NCBI GenBank assembly: GCA_022453515.1
Contig: JAJNNY010000061.1
Location: 1-64,000, forward strand
DNA length: 64,000 bases
Direction: 5' to 3'
Source of the DNA: Astrocystis sublimbata
Taxonomy: Eukaryota; Ascomycota; Sordariomycetes; Xylariales; Xylariaceae
Shown: positions 24,301-35,626 of the stretch, piece by piece
How positions within the stretch are numbered: the stretch's first letter is position 1
How the letters are laid out: the number at the start of each line of letters is the position of its first letter
Notes under the pieces: generated by a model
The model's input: only the letters and a program-made list of their open reading frames with translations
Database searches by the model: none
Told to the model about the DNA's origin: nothing
Translations under genes and position numbers: made by a program

Positions 24301-25657
24301 AGGAGGTAAGCGAGCGAGGGCGAGGTAGGCACTTCCTGGCCACCTTGCTCAATTACATGTGGCGTTGAGCATTGACTGAGCATAATTGCCGATGTCTGAC
24401 GGTATGTCATGCAGATTACACAGCAAAAGGCGATCCTCCAAACCGTACGTGCTTTTTATTGGGAGGCACTGAGTTCTGACTGGGTGCATCGACGCTGTCC
24501 CGCTGTGTCTGTCCTGTCGTGGCCCCCTATCCAACAACACTGTCCTGTCAGCACGAGGTCGTCTGGGGATCCCCCATGTTGTACATCGACAGGGGGGAGT
24601 ACGACAGTGTTTCCCACTTCGACGCCATTTAGCCCAAGTATTTTCGATCCTACCGATACATCTTCGGCTTAGAGCACGTTTCTTTAGCCTGGTGAAATGC
24701 TAGCGTATTCCTTGTTCCTGGAGATTAAGACACCATAATTGGCCAATATTCATCGATCCACACATATTTCCCAGGGACCCTTGTCTATCATATCCATCCA
24801 TCCACCTGTTCGCTCTTCACCTCGCTCGTGGGCTTTGTCTTGCTCCTCGCGCGTGGTTGTGCTGGCACTGGAGCCCGGTCTCCCAGTGCTACCTAGCCAC
24901 TTCTTTCCAACTCCATCCTTCTCGTGTCTACTGACCCTCGAAACCTCCATTTGCTGCCTTTTCCTTTGCTTGGGCCTGCGGACCTCCCTTCTCGCCCTAT
25001 TTCTCACCCATCAGCTAGGTAAATCACAGCTCGGCCAAAAGTTACCCACACTGGCATCTCTCTCCATACACTTTGGAAGTAAAGGGTTAACATCCTAATC
25101 GTCGAAGCCAATACGAAAGACTACACTACTTGCGACGCCGTGTAACAGCTTGCTCTGTTAGGATCCGCTTCGGCCCAACTTCTGCGACACAACGTACTTC
25201 AGGAAGAATTATGCTTTGGACAGTTCCTCGATTTGTTTATAGCAAATAATTCCCCGGCTGACAACCCCTTATCACCCGTTCGCGCATCATCAAACATTGT
25301 TCCGCAGATCATCCTCTTGACTGGACGGACGTCTCACATGTTTGCATGTCTCGATAACAAGAGAAACCGCCCACGCAATTTGCTATCGCTATCACGAGCC
25401 GACACACCAGTCATAATATCAAGTCGGTTGGCTACAGCGTTTGGGGATCGACATTGACGAGTCGCCTCGCGCATTCTCGAGGTAATTGGAGGAACGCCAG
25501 TTTCGTGAGACTGCCGCCAGAGCAAGCTATTCCCTCCTGCAGAGTCGCTTTGAACCTCGTCATATTATTGACCATGTCGGTATAAAGTGGTCTACGTTCA
25601 AGATTGTTCTTCATATTATTAACGCGTTCATGCAACGTTGGGGTTCTGACAACCCAC
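21374..25657. other. 4.3-kb intergenic region
   Basis: No gene supported. The stretch 24780-25018 is pyrimidine-rich, lacks ATG and ends in a good donor (CTAG before GTAAAT at 25019). It may be a 5' UTR exon of the following kelch-like gene. The rest holds only short frames without recognisable motifs. Confidence 0.45.
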
Positions 25658-27922
25658 ATGCACATCGAGATGTCCCTTCCTGAGCCGCAGATATCGCTAG
25701 CAGGCAGCTGCACTGCCATATACAACAACACGCTGTACTCGTACTCTGAGGCTGGGTTTCAATCACTCAAACTGGATGAAGGAGCTGCGTGGAAGAAGCT
25801 ACCGGGTGGAAAATCCGTGAAAGGAGGAGCATGCGTTGGGTCTACACCGAAGGATCCATCAGCTGCAGGCCTATTTGTGGTCGGTGGAAATTCGAACGAC
25901 GCTGACTATCCAGGGTTGCAAAAGTTCACATATTCCACTGGCAAGTGGGAAACAATAACACCACAGGTTACTGTCACAAAGGACCGGGTCTATCACAGTG
26001 CAGCCTACCTCAACAGTACGGATTCTCTGATCGTCTATGCCGGCACTACGGATGGACAACCCAACTTATCACAACAAACTTTCACAATTGGTGCGTCCGA
26101 GCCTTATGGGGTACTGGCTTTCCCATCTGATATTACCTCACCGGGCGTGGCCCCCATTCTATTACCTTGGTCTGAGACACAGGCTGCCTTGCTGGGTGGC
26201 AATTCCTGGAATACGAAAGTAACGCTATTCGATACGACTGTTATGGTTAACGGAATAGCTGGGTCATGGATTGATTCAGGAACAACTTTGGCTGAACCTC
26301 TGCCCAAAAATTCAACCGCGGTGAAGGCTGTCATCATCCAGGGTGACGATGGAAGCAAGCATTTATATACTTTCGACCTTTCAGCTTTACCAAACACGGT
26401 GAACAGGACAGTTCTAGTAGATGGCAATGGGGCGCCTGTGCTGAAATCGGCACCGATCAAGTCCTCTGGCGCGAAGAAAGCTGATGGAGGAAAGGCTAAG
26501 GGCTCTATTGACGAAAGAGACCTGTTAGCCACCAATTGGCCATCTTACAATTCGACCTTCCAACCCAAGAGTGCAAGATCAGAATACTCGCTTGCGGCCG
26601 ACTCTAACGGCTTGGTCGTCATGTCTGGTGGGGACGACAAAGATGTGTTGTGTATGTTCAACGCGAAAGCAAATAATTGGAAAGATGTGGAGGCAGTATT
26701 GGGTGCAGAGTCGATCTCCATCCAATCAACGCCGTCAACAGACTCAGCCTCGACTTTTAGCTCCTCGTCGACAAGCAGTGCAACAAGCGAAGCCACGAGC
26801 ACCAGTGCTCCTCCCGCAATGCCCGCATATTCGAAACCAGCACTACCCACTAACACCATTATCGGTATAGCTCTTGGTGTGATATTTGGAGTGGCGATTC
26901 TCCTCGCGTTGATACTATTCTTGCTTAAGCGCCGCCAGCGGAGAAGAAGCTTTGTCGAGATTGGCCATGCTCGGAGAGCGAGTGGTATACCAGAGAAAGA
27001 CTTCTTCCACGAAGATATGGCCAAGACAACAGGTGGGCAGTTTAAGGGTCATGCTCAGCAAGATTCACAGAATTCCTTCTCTTCGATGGCCATGTTTCTG
27101 GGCAAGTCACAAAGGCCAGCTCTTCAACGCAAAGGCAGCAGTGATAAGAGACGGATGTCGGGTGATAATGTGTGCAGCAAAGACATCAAAAACACGATTG
27201 GCCGGCCTCAGCCACAGATGAGCACCCAGCCGGCTTTCCTCTCCCAGCCCGCACCGGTCGCGATACCACCCGAATCCGCCCAGCCAAAGCCCAGACAACG
27301 AGCGGCGGTCGACCAAGAAGACGAACTGCGTAGGAGTTCTGGATGGAATCGATACTGGTCGGGCGGGAGCAGCATCATGGGCTTCGGTGGCGGTGGCAAA
27401 TCACGTCGCGACACTGAGGTCTCGGATGAGAGCTCTCGCTATTCTGACGCCAATCGTAGGACACAAGACTCGGCGACAGTCCCACCGCTACAAGTACCTG
27501 TCGAAGGACGGCCATCGTTTCACCGCGTGAATTCGGCTAGTCCGACCATTCTCCAGCACGGAGCGAGTTTCGGACACGGTATATCCGGCCAGATCGAGCG
27601 GCCCGTGTCCGCCGTTTCCTCAGTGTCTTCTTCGGGCTACTCGAGCGGGATACCGCCCAGTGTTCAAGAGGCGTGGGATCCGACCGTGCCGAAGAAGCCA
27701 TGGGGCTCAGATCGCGCTCCGAGCAGTGCCTACTCCAACAGCACTATCAGCGAGAACCTGTATACGACTGGTCTGGGTGCACCTGGTGCTCATCGGCCTC
27801 CGACTGGCCCGGGCGTGTCGAGGCAACCTCAATTGACTGTAGCGTCTACATCAAACGATATGAGCTGGCTCAATTTGGGTGAAAACGAAAGGCTTAGTCG
27901 CAATGACCGGCCATATACCTGA
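25658..27922 (+). CDS. Kelch-like beta-propeller membrane protein
   Basis: Open frame with ATG at 25658 (754 residues) or 25670 (750). Residues up to about 375 read as blades of a beta-propeller of kelch type (CTAIYNNTLYSYSEAGFQSL, GLFVVGGNSND, DSLIVYAGTTDG, GLVVMSGGDD). This is a family of filamentous fungi often mislabelled pre-mRNA splicing factor CLF1. A Ser/Thr-rich stalk follows, then one transmembrane helix at about 400-423 (IIGIALGVIFGVAILLALILFLL), a KRRQRRR stop-transfer sequence and a 320-residue Ser/Pro/Gly-rich cytosolic tail. Relatives start with a signal peptide directly before LPEPQ; here none can be read in the same exon. A first exon upstream is therefore likely, and the N-terminus given is provisional. 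Function unknown; topology suggests a cell-surface sensor or adhesin. Confidence 0.8.
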   Translation: MHIEMSLPEPQISLAGSCTAIYNNTLYSYSEAGFQSLKLDEGAAWKKLPGGKSVKGGACVGSTPKDPSAAGLFVVGGNSNDADYPGLQKFTYSTGKWETITPQVTVTKDRVYHSAAYLNSTDSLIVYAGTTDGQPNLSQQTFTIGASEPYGVLAFPSDITSPGVAPILLPWSETQAALLGGNSWNTKVTLFDTTVMVNGIAGSWIDSGTTLAEPLPKNSTAVKAVIIQGDDGSKHLYTFDLSALPNTVNRTVLVDGNGAPVLKSAPIKSSGAKKADGGKAKGSIDERDLLATNWPSYNSTFQPKSARSEYSLAADSNGLVVMSGGDDKDVLCMFNAKANNWKDVEAVLGAESISIQSTPSTDSASTFSSSSTSSATSEATSTSAPPAMPAYSKPALPTNTIIGIALGVIFGVAILLALILFLLKRRQRRRSFVEIGHARRASGIPEKDFFHEDMAKTTGGQFKGHAQQDSQNSFSSMAMFLGKSQRPALQRKGSSDKRRMSGDNVCSKDIKNTIGRPQPQMSTQPAFLSQPAPVAIPPESAQPKPRQRAAVDQEDELRRSSGWNRYWSGGSSIMGFGGGGKSRRDTEVSDESSRYSDANRRTQDSATVPPLQVPVEGRPSFHRVNSASPTILQHGASFGHGISGQIERPVSAVSSVSSSGYSSGIPPSVQEAWDPTVPKKPWGSDRAPSSAYSNSTISENLYTTGLGAPGAHRPPTGPGVSRQPQLTVASTSNDMSWLNLGENERLSRNDRPYT

Positions 27923-29849
27923 ACGACCCGATGTATAACGTTCCTAAGTCTCCTATCCGAGGTCTCATGATCCAGCGTCAAACAGCCATTCGATATACCC
28001 ACCTAGGTATGCATATGCATATACACCAAAATAAATGCATGACCAATGTCTGCAATCCCATTCTTCACCGTCTTTTGCATCGGTAACATCGGCGCCGGGA
28101 CGTTTGTGTTCGTTTAAACTAGCATTACCATGGACATAGCTTCATCGTACATTTCATCATCAGCACGGGGCGGTGTTCGTGACATCTGGCCGCTGCTGAC
28201 CACTTGCATATTCCTTCTCGGCTCTTGAGCGAAGCAATCTTTACATCCGCATACACACCATCATCTGAGATACAGGATGTCTGGCACCGTCCCTTCGGGC
28301 AACGTCGTTCGTTTTGTCGATCAAACTTTTTATTCTAATTTTATACCCTGCATGATACCAAAAACAGCCTCAGTTTATTTTCTGTTTTACGTTGATGTGC
28401 GTGCCGGACTTTCCACGCCATTCGAAGCATCCAAAAGTCTCCCTTCCTGCTGGCTCTCCGCGAGTTGTGATCGGAGCCAGCGTATTCGTGAAGGGAACAA
28501 GCAGCAAGGAAAGGGAAGGGAAGGGAGGTGGAGGCCAAGGTGATACCTGCCGGTACAGATGTGACGGTTGAACGAGTTACCTCATATCTCACTTGTGCAT
28601 GTTCTGGCGCGGAGTTGGCTGCGTCATACATTCTATGTATGTATGTATACATGCATGGAAGCACAAGGAGATCCATGAGCGGTTTTGGGATGAGATGATG
28701 TGTCTCTGGTCATGTTCATGTTAACTACCTGTATGTCTCGCACATACATCTAATGTAGGTAGGTAATATCCTATATGATAACGTACTTCGGTACTCCTTG
28801 TAACATGTCTGCGGGACGATTGAGACAGCAAGAGTGAAGTAGTAGCATATAATGACACCAACCACGTTACATCTGAATCAGTAAAACTGCAGCATGCGGC
28901 ATGTGTTCCGTTTATGAAACATGTTACGCGATGTGTGGAACTAACTCTAGGTTAGGAAATCGACCAACCTAAGTGATGTGGCTGGGTACTTGGTCGGAAT
29001 ATTGGCATGAGATATTACTACCGCACATGAGGTCAAGCCAGTTGATACAGAAGGTTACTCGTAAGAAAGGCGATGAAGCTGAAGTCTGAGATAAATCTTA
29101 TGTAGAAATTTGTTATCACTCACGAGCTATTCTATGTACCTACTAAAGTGTCCGGACACATACAAGAGTTGACCGACCATCCATTAAACCCTCTATCCTC
29201 ATAACAAGTTCATCGTCAGTTTTACCTATGATGCGAAGTCCTTTCTTGCACAGGAAAAAAAAAACGTGGAACTATATTGTCTTTCATCCTATGTATTGCT
29301 CACGTCACAAACTCAGACGATGTAGAGAATTGCAGCTCAAATTTGCGGAATCCTCACACTTGTAATAAGAAGTCGAGATCAGTTATTCTAGCCAGTAGGC
29401 AGTAAATACGAACAAAACAACACACATGCAGCAAAGCGACAGTTCGATTACCTCGGGGTTGCCGGTTATTCCTTATCATGGATTGTAGAAAGAGGTAGCG
29501 AAACACTAGCCAGCAACAAGCTACCGGCTATAGCGCTGACAGTCCAGTCAGTCAGTGGCTATCGAAGCCGGAGCATGCAAAATATTGGAACATGAATGTA
29601 CAGTAAATTAACAAAGAAAACTTTGCGTTCTAGCATAGAGGAATAGGCAAGACGAGGCGGGAAAAGGTAAAGCAGAAAACACAAGCTCACTCTGCCCTTC
29701 CATCGTCCCCCAACCAGAAAACACCACCAAAGCAACCGTTGCAAATCAAGCCCAACGCCGGAGACGGCCGCCCAAATAATAGCCTGCCGATTCCATCCCC
29801 ATCTTCCCAAGGGGTTCTGCGTCCCCCCTTCAAACATTAGCGTATTAGT
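27923..29849. other. 1.9-kb convergent intergenic region
   Basis: Lies between the 3' ends of the kelch-like gene and src1. An AGGGAA-type repeat lies at about 28507-28530 and a TACCTAGG-type motif near 28000. Nothing coding recognised. Confidence 0.5.
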
Positions 29850-32152
29850 TTAGTAGACCGGTCTGGAGTCTTCCCATCTTTGAAAGGATTTGTTCCCCGC
29901 CGGCGCAGGCGACTCTTCGTCCTGAGTATCCCGCCCTCCCCACGAAACGCGTCCACTCTTGCGGCGTCGCCCACTGCCATCCCCCGAGGTCGGCCCTATC
30001 CACTCCCAGGCCCTGGCCACTTCACCACTGCGGCCCTCCCGCTGACTTGTCCGCACGTTGCTGTTCTGCTCCACGACGGGTATGACACGCTTCCAAACCC
30101 GTTCTCGCTGCGCCAGCGAATGTGTGGACTTCAGAATGTCATCGCGCAGGTTTGGCAGGAACAGCCACGGGTCGTCAATGTCGTCGTCCTCGTAGCCGCG
30201 CTCTTTCTGCTGGGCCAGACGGTCCAGAACTTGATCGACGATGCCAGGAACCTTGGCCATAACAGTTTTATTGGAGATGAAACGGACACGCCCGTATATA
30301 GCAGCGAAAATAAACGCGATCAGAGCACTAATCTGGAAGCGATGTCTTGCCAGTCCGAGTCGGATGGAGCGTCGGACGGCGCAGGTGAGCGGAACTCGAG
30401 CGAGAGAGGTGGACGCCAGGAAGGTGTTTGGAACGGCGGCGGGATCGGACGTTCTGTTGGGGTGGCGGGTTTTCTGGTTAGTCGGATAATTGGTCAGATA
30501 AGAGCTAGTTGTTGCGAAATGCTTCGAGTAGGAAACAAGAAAGGGTATATACGTCGCAAACAAGTAGATGGGAGAGGGGTCCCAACTTACTCCTTAACTT
30601 CGACCTGGACCTCCTCGCGCTGCTTGATATCACCAATGGCCGCGCCCCAAAGATCTTCGAACTCCTGATTCGACATCTTCCGGCTCTTCTTGTTGTTGAT
30701 GACCTGTTTTAATTCTAGCTCTTCGACGGCTGGTGTATCGACAATTGTGCCCTCTTCGTCGATCGGCTCGCGGCACTCGTACTTGGCAGTTCGCTCACGG
30801 AGCTCCTCGATTGCCTTATCGGCAACAGCCTGCACTCGGCGAACCTTCTCGCCGTCTGGTTCGCAAGTCGGGGGCAGAGGGATAACGCCACCCAGTGCAA
30901 ATGGGTGCGGCTTCAGGATGTAGTCTTGCTCGCAGCGGACGGTGAAATCGCCATAGCAGTACGCATGAGGGGGGCATGGTTCACACTCAGGTTCTAATTT
31001 GTCGATGACTGACTGTGGGACGCTGATTTCGGAAGGGAGGACGGATTGCGCCCACTCTGGAACCTCAATCTCGGAGGGTATCGAGCTGACAGTCTGTCCG
31101 GCACCGCAATAGCCCACAGCGATCTTCTCCTGGCGGTACCAACCAGCGTAGACTCCCAATACCGTGATCAGAAGCATAGAGAGGGGGGTTCTCTTATTGA
31201 TCTTCTTCGCAGGGGGGCCTTGTCTGGCTCGCAAAACAACATTTCCACCCTTGGCAGCGTCTTCGGCTGCAAGCTCCAGCTGTTCTTGCGGAGTGAATTC
31301 TTCCCCAGCTTCCACCTGAGGCGGCTCAGACGGTTCTGGGGTTTCGTAACGAGGCTCCGGCATTTTGCGGCTGATGGGCCTGGGCGTGGCCATGTCTACT
31401 TCGTTGTAGGGAACGGGGTCCTCGTCATAAGAGGGGTCACGGCTTTCTGTTCTCCGTCGGGCGGATTTACTCGTACTTCGCGACGCGTGGTGGCTCGTCG
31501 TCCTTCTGCGGTTGGTGGGGGTCTGTTCCGCAAGCGCGGGAGAGCTGCCACTCTGGAAGGGGTTGTCCGAGGTGAAGACATCCGAGGTGCGCCTGAAAAG
31601 ACCATCCGACTCCTCAGTCTTCAACTTGGGAGTAGCGGCTGGGCGTGTTCTCTTCAGCACGGCACTGGCATCTTGTTCGGGGCCGGTCTCGCTATCTGAG
31701 ACGGAGACCTGTCGGTTGGCATACCGAGATGCTCGCTTTGAAGGACTGCTGGGGATGGGCGGCGGCATGGGCGGCTCGAGATCAGGCTCCTCTGACTTCA
31801 CCCTAGGGGCGGCGGCCTTCCGGGGCGATCGCGATCTCCGGGTGCTGGCAGGGCGCGCAGGCGGGGGCGCGAGGGTGTCGTGTTCGTTGAGGGGGATGCT
31901 GCTGCTGCTCACAGAGTCGGAATCGGCATCGAATATGCCCAGGCTGGAGCGCTTCGCGCGGGCTCGGGCGTCGAGGATCTTCTTGGACTGCGGCACGACT
32001 TTCTCGTGGAAGAGCTCTACCAGCTGGGCCTTCTTCGCAGTGGATGGATAGGTGACGTTGTGGGCGACAAGGATGGATCGCAAACGTGGAATGGTCAAGC
32101 TCTTGGGATCGAACCCAGGCTGGAGATAGTCGAGACTCTCTGGATCGGACAT
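29850..32152 (-). CDS. src1: Inner nuclear membrane protein SRC1/HEH (LEM-like, Man1-Src1 family)
   Basis: Anchors chromatin at the inner nuclear membrane and takes part in nuclear pore quality control. Exons 32152..30591 and 30453..29850 (721 codons plus TAA); the 137-nt intron has GTAAGT, GACTAAC and CAG, and the split Glu codon rejoins in frame. An HeH helix-extension-helix domain lies at about residues 17-52 (LTIPRLRSILVAHNVTYPSTAKKAQLVELF). A long basic, Ser/Pro-rich nucleoplasmic linker follows, with KRSS and RRSRSPRK patches that may serve nuclear import. Transmembrane helix 1 is at about 322-339, then a lumenal Man1-Src1 C-terminal domain with Cys pairs (CEPCPPHAYC). Transmembrane helix 2 is at about 559-575, and a winged-helix-like tail carries VWKRVIPVVEQNSNVRT and ARAWEWIG, which are family hallmarks. 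Standard length for filamentous fungi. Confidence 0.92.
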
Positions 32153-33524
32153 GGCGGGCCGGTCGCGACAATATGGAGAAGGCCAGAGCGGTCAAGAAAA
32201 CGAGAGCAGCAGTAGTGCAATGGGTAGATGCCCGGAAACAAAGGATGCGATGGCTTGTTGCCTCGCGGGTCGCTGACACGTATGTCGAAAGGTAGAAAGG
32301 ATTGAAGCAGCTGCGACAGAACAGAGTGGCAAATGTAGCGCAGCTGATATCAGTGGCGTAATGCGTAATGCGCGCGACACAGGCAGGTATACGGTATATC
32401 TAGGTACCTAGGTAGGTACCTACCTAACCTCAGCAACGCCAGGTGGAAAGAAGCAACAGCGAGGGGCAGCGTAGGGTACCTCGGAAGGTACCTACTGAGT
32501 GACCTGACTGCGCTGAACTACCTACCTGCGCGCGGGGTCCCTCTCGAGCCTGCGTCAAATTGCAAAGGGACAATAAGATCAACTAAGTAGCTTAAGTAGG
32601 TGCCTACCTTACCCTAAGGTAGACTTGGAAGTGAATACCGTTTCACCGTATCTGGTAAGGCGATCTGAGACAGATCTTGGAAATACCAGAGTTGTAGATA
32701 GTAGATAAAAGAAAGAATGGTGTAGCAGTGGGGACCTTGGGCCAGGCTGTCAATCGTGCATCTGTTTGTTGATAACACTACCACAAATTAGGTGGTTGCA
32801 GTGGCAACGAGACTTTACCTTGGAAGAGCCAACTCTCCTCCGCCTGTACCTATGCGCCAAGGCCCCTAGGCCCCTGTATGGATCTCAACTTCCAATAGAA
32901 CCAATCTCTTGCATATCACTTTTCTACCTTGGTACGTCGAGATTGGCCCTTGGTACCTGCTCGAGGCCAATGTTCTTGTTTTCGCATAACCATGTAGATG
33001 CTAAGCGATAGATCTATCTATCTATACTAGTAGCTGCTCTTTTATGGCATAACAAGTCTCTCGGAGCTCCAACTGGCATATACAGTTGAACACCTAGGTA
33101 CTCATCTTTTGCAATTCATACCTACCTACATGTACTAGTAGGTACGAAGACACCCCGATCCCATTGCTTCTGTTGATCGATACTCTTCTGTTTGGGATCC
33201 AAACGTTAATTTCATTAGAAAAAGCACCCCCGTTGTAGCAAAGACGACGAGATGTACCTATATTGCATCGTCTTGTCTATGATATCCGCGTTCCCAAACA
33301 AACGTGAGCTTCGTCCTGTCCATGGACGAATGCGGCCAGCACGGCATTGCATGGCACCATAGAGGCCATGTAAAGCCCAGCGTCCCATCCGTCTCGAGGG
33401 TATCAAAGGATCGTAAATATATCGCATTATTAGGAGGCGCCATCGACTCTATATTACCGCCACCGAACGCCTCTCCCCTGAATTTTGACCGCCTACTGCC
33501 TGACCCCACGCCCTGCGCGCGACT
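32153..33524. other. Intergenic, src1 promoter and nuc-1 3' side
   Basis: Upstream region of src1. A dense TACC/GGTA repeat cluster lies at 32399-32430, with further copies at 32480-32530 and 32600-32625. No gene recognised. Confidence 0.5.
32399..32430. repeat. TACCTAGGTA palindromic cluster
   Basis: Overlapping CTAGGTACC and GGTAGGTACCTACC units forming nested palindromes. It is the densest example in the window and lies about 250 bases upstream of the src1 start codon. Confidence 0.7.
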
Positions 33525-35626
33525 CTATGAAGAGGTGGCCTGCGTTGATTCGCGTAGCTTCTTTTCGGCTTCCTCTGCCCGCTTGTTGGCCTCGAAGAGT
33601 TCCTTCTGCAGATGCTTGATATAGTCTATTGCAGACTCTACCGTGCTAGCTTTGCTGTTTGGTGTACCCGATTTGGCGTCTGCCTTATCCCCCTTTGTAC
33701 TATCCCCGTCGCCTTCGCTGCCTTCTTTGATGGCACCATTGGGCAGCAGCGTCGCGATTTCGAGAAGTGCCGAGTTTATCCGATTTCGACGCCCCTGCTC
33801 CGCGATTTTATGCGAAGTTCGCTTCGAGGTCAAGTTTGTGGAGAGTTCACTAGGGTAGGTCACGCCCGGCACGGTGTTCCCTTCCAAAATTCTTTGATAA
33901 TTAGACTTGGTTGCCAGGAGCCTCGAGGCCGAATCCTCATTTGCCGACCCATGTGTACCTGGTAGTAGCGGTTTGATATTTGGAGATATTCTGGGTAGTA
34001 ACGCAGGAGAGGCGGAGCTGATACTGGCCCGCTTCCGGCCCCCTTTCGGTGCCATGAGCGGCGTCTTGTTCTGAGCAGACGTCGAGGACCTGGGGTTCAG
34101 TTGGGGACTTTGGCTGGCTGAGGCTGGCTGGGTTGGCTTGAGAGCAAGGGGTGATGGCAACGGCTGAAGTGGCGTCACTCTCGGCGTATTAGCCCCAGAG
34201 GAGATGCGAGGTGACTGTGGGGTTTGCGACACTGTTATCCGTGGTTCGGGGGGTTTGATCGAGTTTATCGCCTCCGGTAGCTCGAATTTCTCGATGTGCT
34301 CGGGGCCGTGGAGATCCACTTGGGCTTGGTCCGCCGACTGGTTTCTAGGTGATATCCTGAAGAGGGAGGCAGGTGTTGCGGGCGACGGCTTGTCATTATG
34401 AGACAGAAGCAAAGGCGCTGCCACAGGCTTCTCGCTATTCTGAGGCGCGATGTATGGCGACTGCCGAGCGGAGCGTGGCAGCGGAAGCGGCGGAGGGGGC
34501 ATCTCGAGAGCTTCGGGTGAGACAGAGGCGTTCTCCGACTCCTCATTCGAGGACGCAGACACAGACTTGGGCTTCGGGACTGCTTCTGAGCCCTCGATCA
34601 CCTCCGTTAACTCGCTCAAGGCCTGGGCGTTCATGACTGGCGTGGCGGACATTTTCCTCCGTTGCGGTTTCGTAATTGGGGACTGCCGTACCTTTGGTTT
34701 CCTTCTGGATGCAGCGTTCTTGCGTGTTTCTTTAGGGGGATTGTCAGTTGTGGCGGAGGCTGAAGGAGACTCGACGTCCATGGCCGCCGGCGAGTTGGTG
34801 GTGTGCGTAGTATGGGCTGAATGTCTTGCGTCGTAGAACATGACAGGGTCCTGCTGTGCGTACAGCGCGGGGGATGTGATAGGGCTGAAGTAGGCGGAGG
34901 GGACCATGAACTGTTGGTCTGCCGAGAAATGCGCGTCTAGCGGAGTCACGGCGGGAGACACCAGCGGCGTAAAGGACATCTTCAACCATGTTAGCTCAAC
35001 GCAAGGAGGCCCACGGAGAGCAAACGTACGTCCTGTTGTTCCTTCATATGGCGGTATCCGTCGAACATGCCCGACGAGCAGGTCTGGTCTTGAGAGGCAA
35101 AGAACTGACTCGAGGCGTGCATCTCGAGGCTTTGGGGGGTAGGGGGGACCATGCTCCGTTGCTGCTGCTGTTGAGCGTACAAAGCAGCCTGCTGCTGTTG
35201 CAGTTGTCGCTGCTGCTCCTCGAGTTGGCGTTGCTGCTGCTGCAGTTTCTGGTGCTGCAGGAACTGGATCTGGGCTTCGATCTCGGAGATGGCGTCATTG
35301 TGTGTCGGTTGGTGAGGCAGAATCTGCGAGAGGACTGCGGAATGAGGTGGGGCGGACGTCATGGCAGCGACGCGGTCTTGCACGCCCATGTTGTTCTGCG
35401 CAACTACCGAGGACACATCGGCATCGCTCATGGGCGTGTCGACGGGCTCACGATGGCCATGCTGCATCATGGGCGGGCCATTTGGGCCATTGAAGTTTTG
35501 GAAGTCGAACTGCATCGAGTCGCTGCTGGACATGCCGATGTCGAAGAACTGGTGGAAGTCATCGTCACCGGCGGACGACATGTTCTGGTCCTGCCCGCTC
35601 CAGCCGGCCTGGTTGATCATGGCCAT
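33525..35626 (-). CDS. nuc-1: bHLH phosphate regulator NUC-1 (PHO4/PalcA type)
   Basis: Transcription activator of phosphorus-acquisition genes in filamentous fungi, binding CACGTG-type sites. Exons 35626..35030 and 34979..33525 (683 codons plus TAG) around a 50-nt intron, GTACGT to GAAG, phase 0. ATG chosen at 35624-35626; upstream frame lacks another ATG. N-terminus acidic (SSAGDDDFHQFFDIG), then a Gln-rich region encoded by CAG/CTG repeats (about 35150-35260), likely an activation or coiled-coil segment. The basic helix-loop-helix is near residues 585-660: KRTSHKIAEQGRRNRINSAL, helix 1 ending LLPNG, a long hydrophilic loop of about 30 residues, then KASTVESAIDYIKHLQKEL. The basic-region His, Glu and Arg that read the E-box are present. 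The long loop is characteristic of the NUC-1 group. Regulation in Neurospora is through the PREG-PGOV cyclin-CDK pair; nothing in this window encodes these. Confidence 0.86.

Noticed and set aside
31046..31699. 217-codon open frame on the plus strand
   Set aside because: Antisense of the src1 linker region; no domain.
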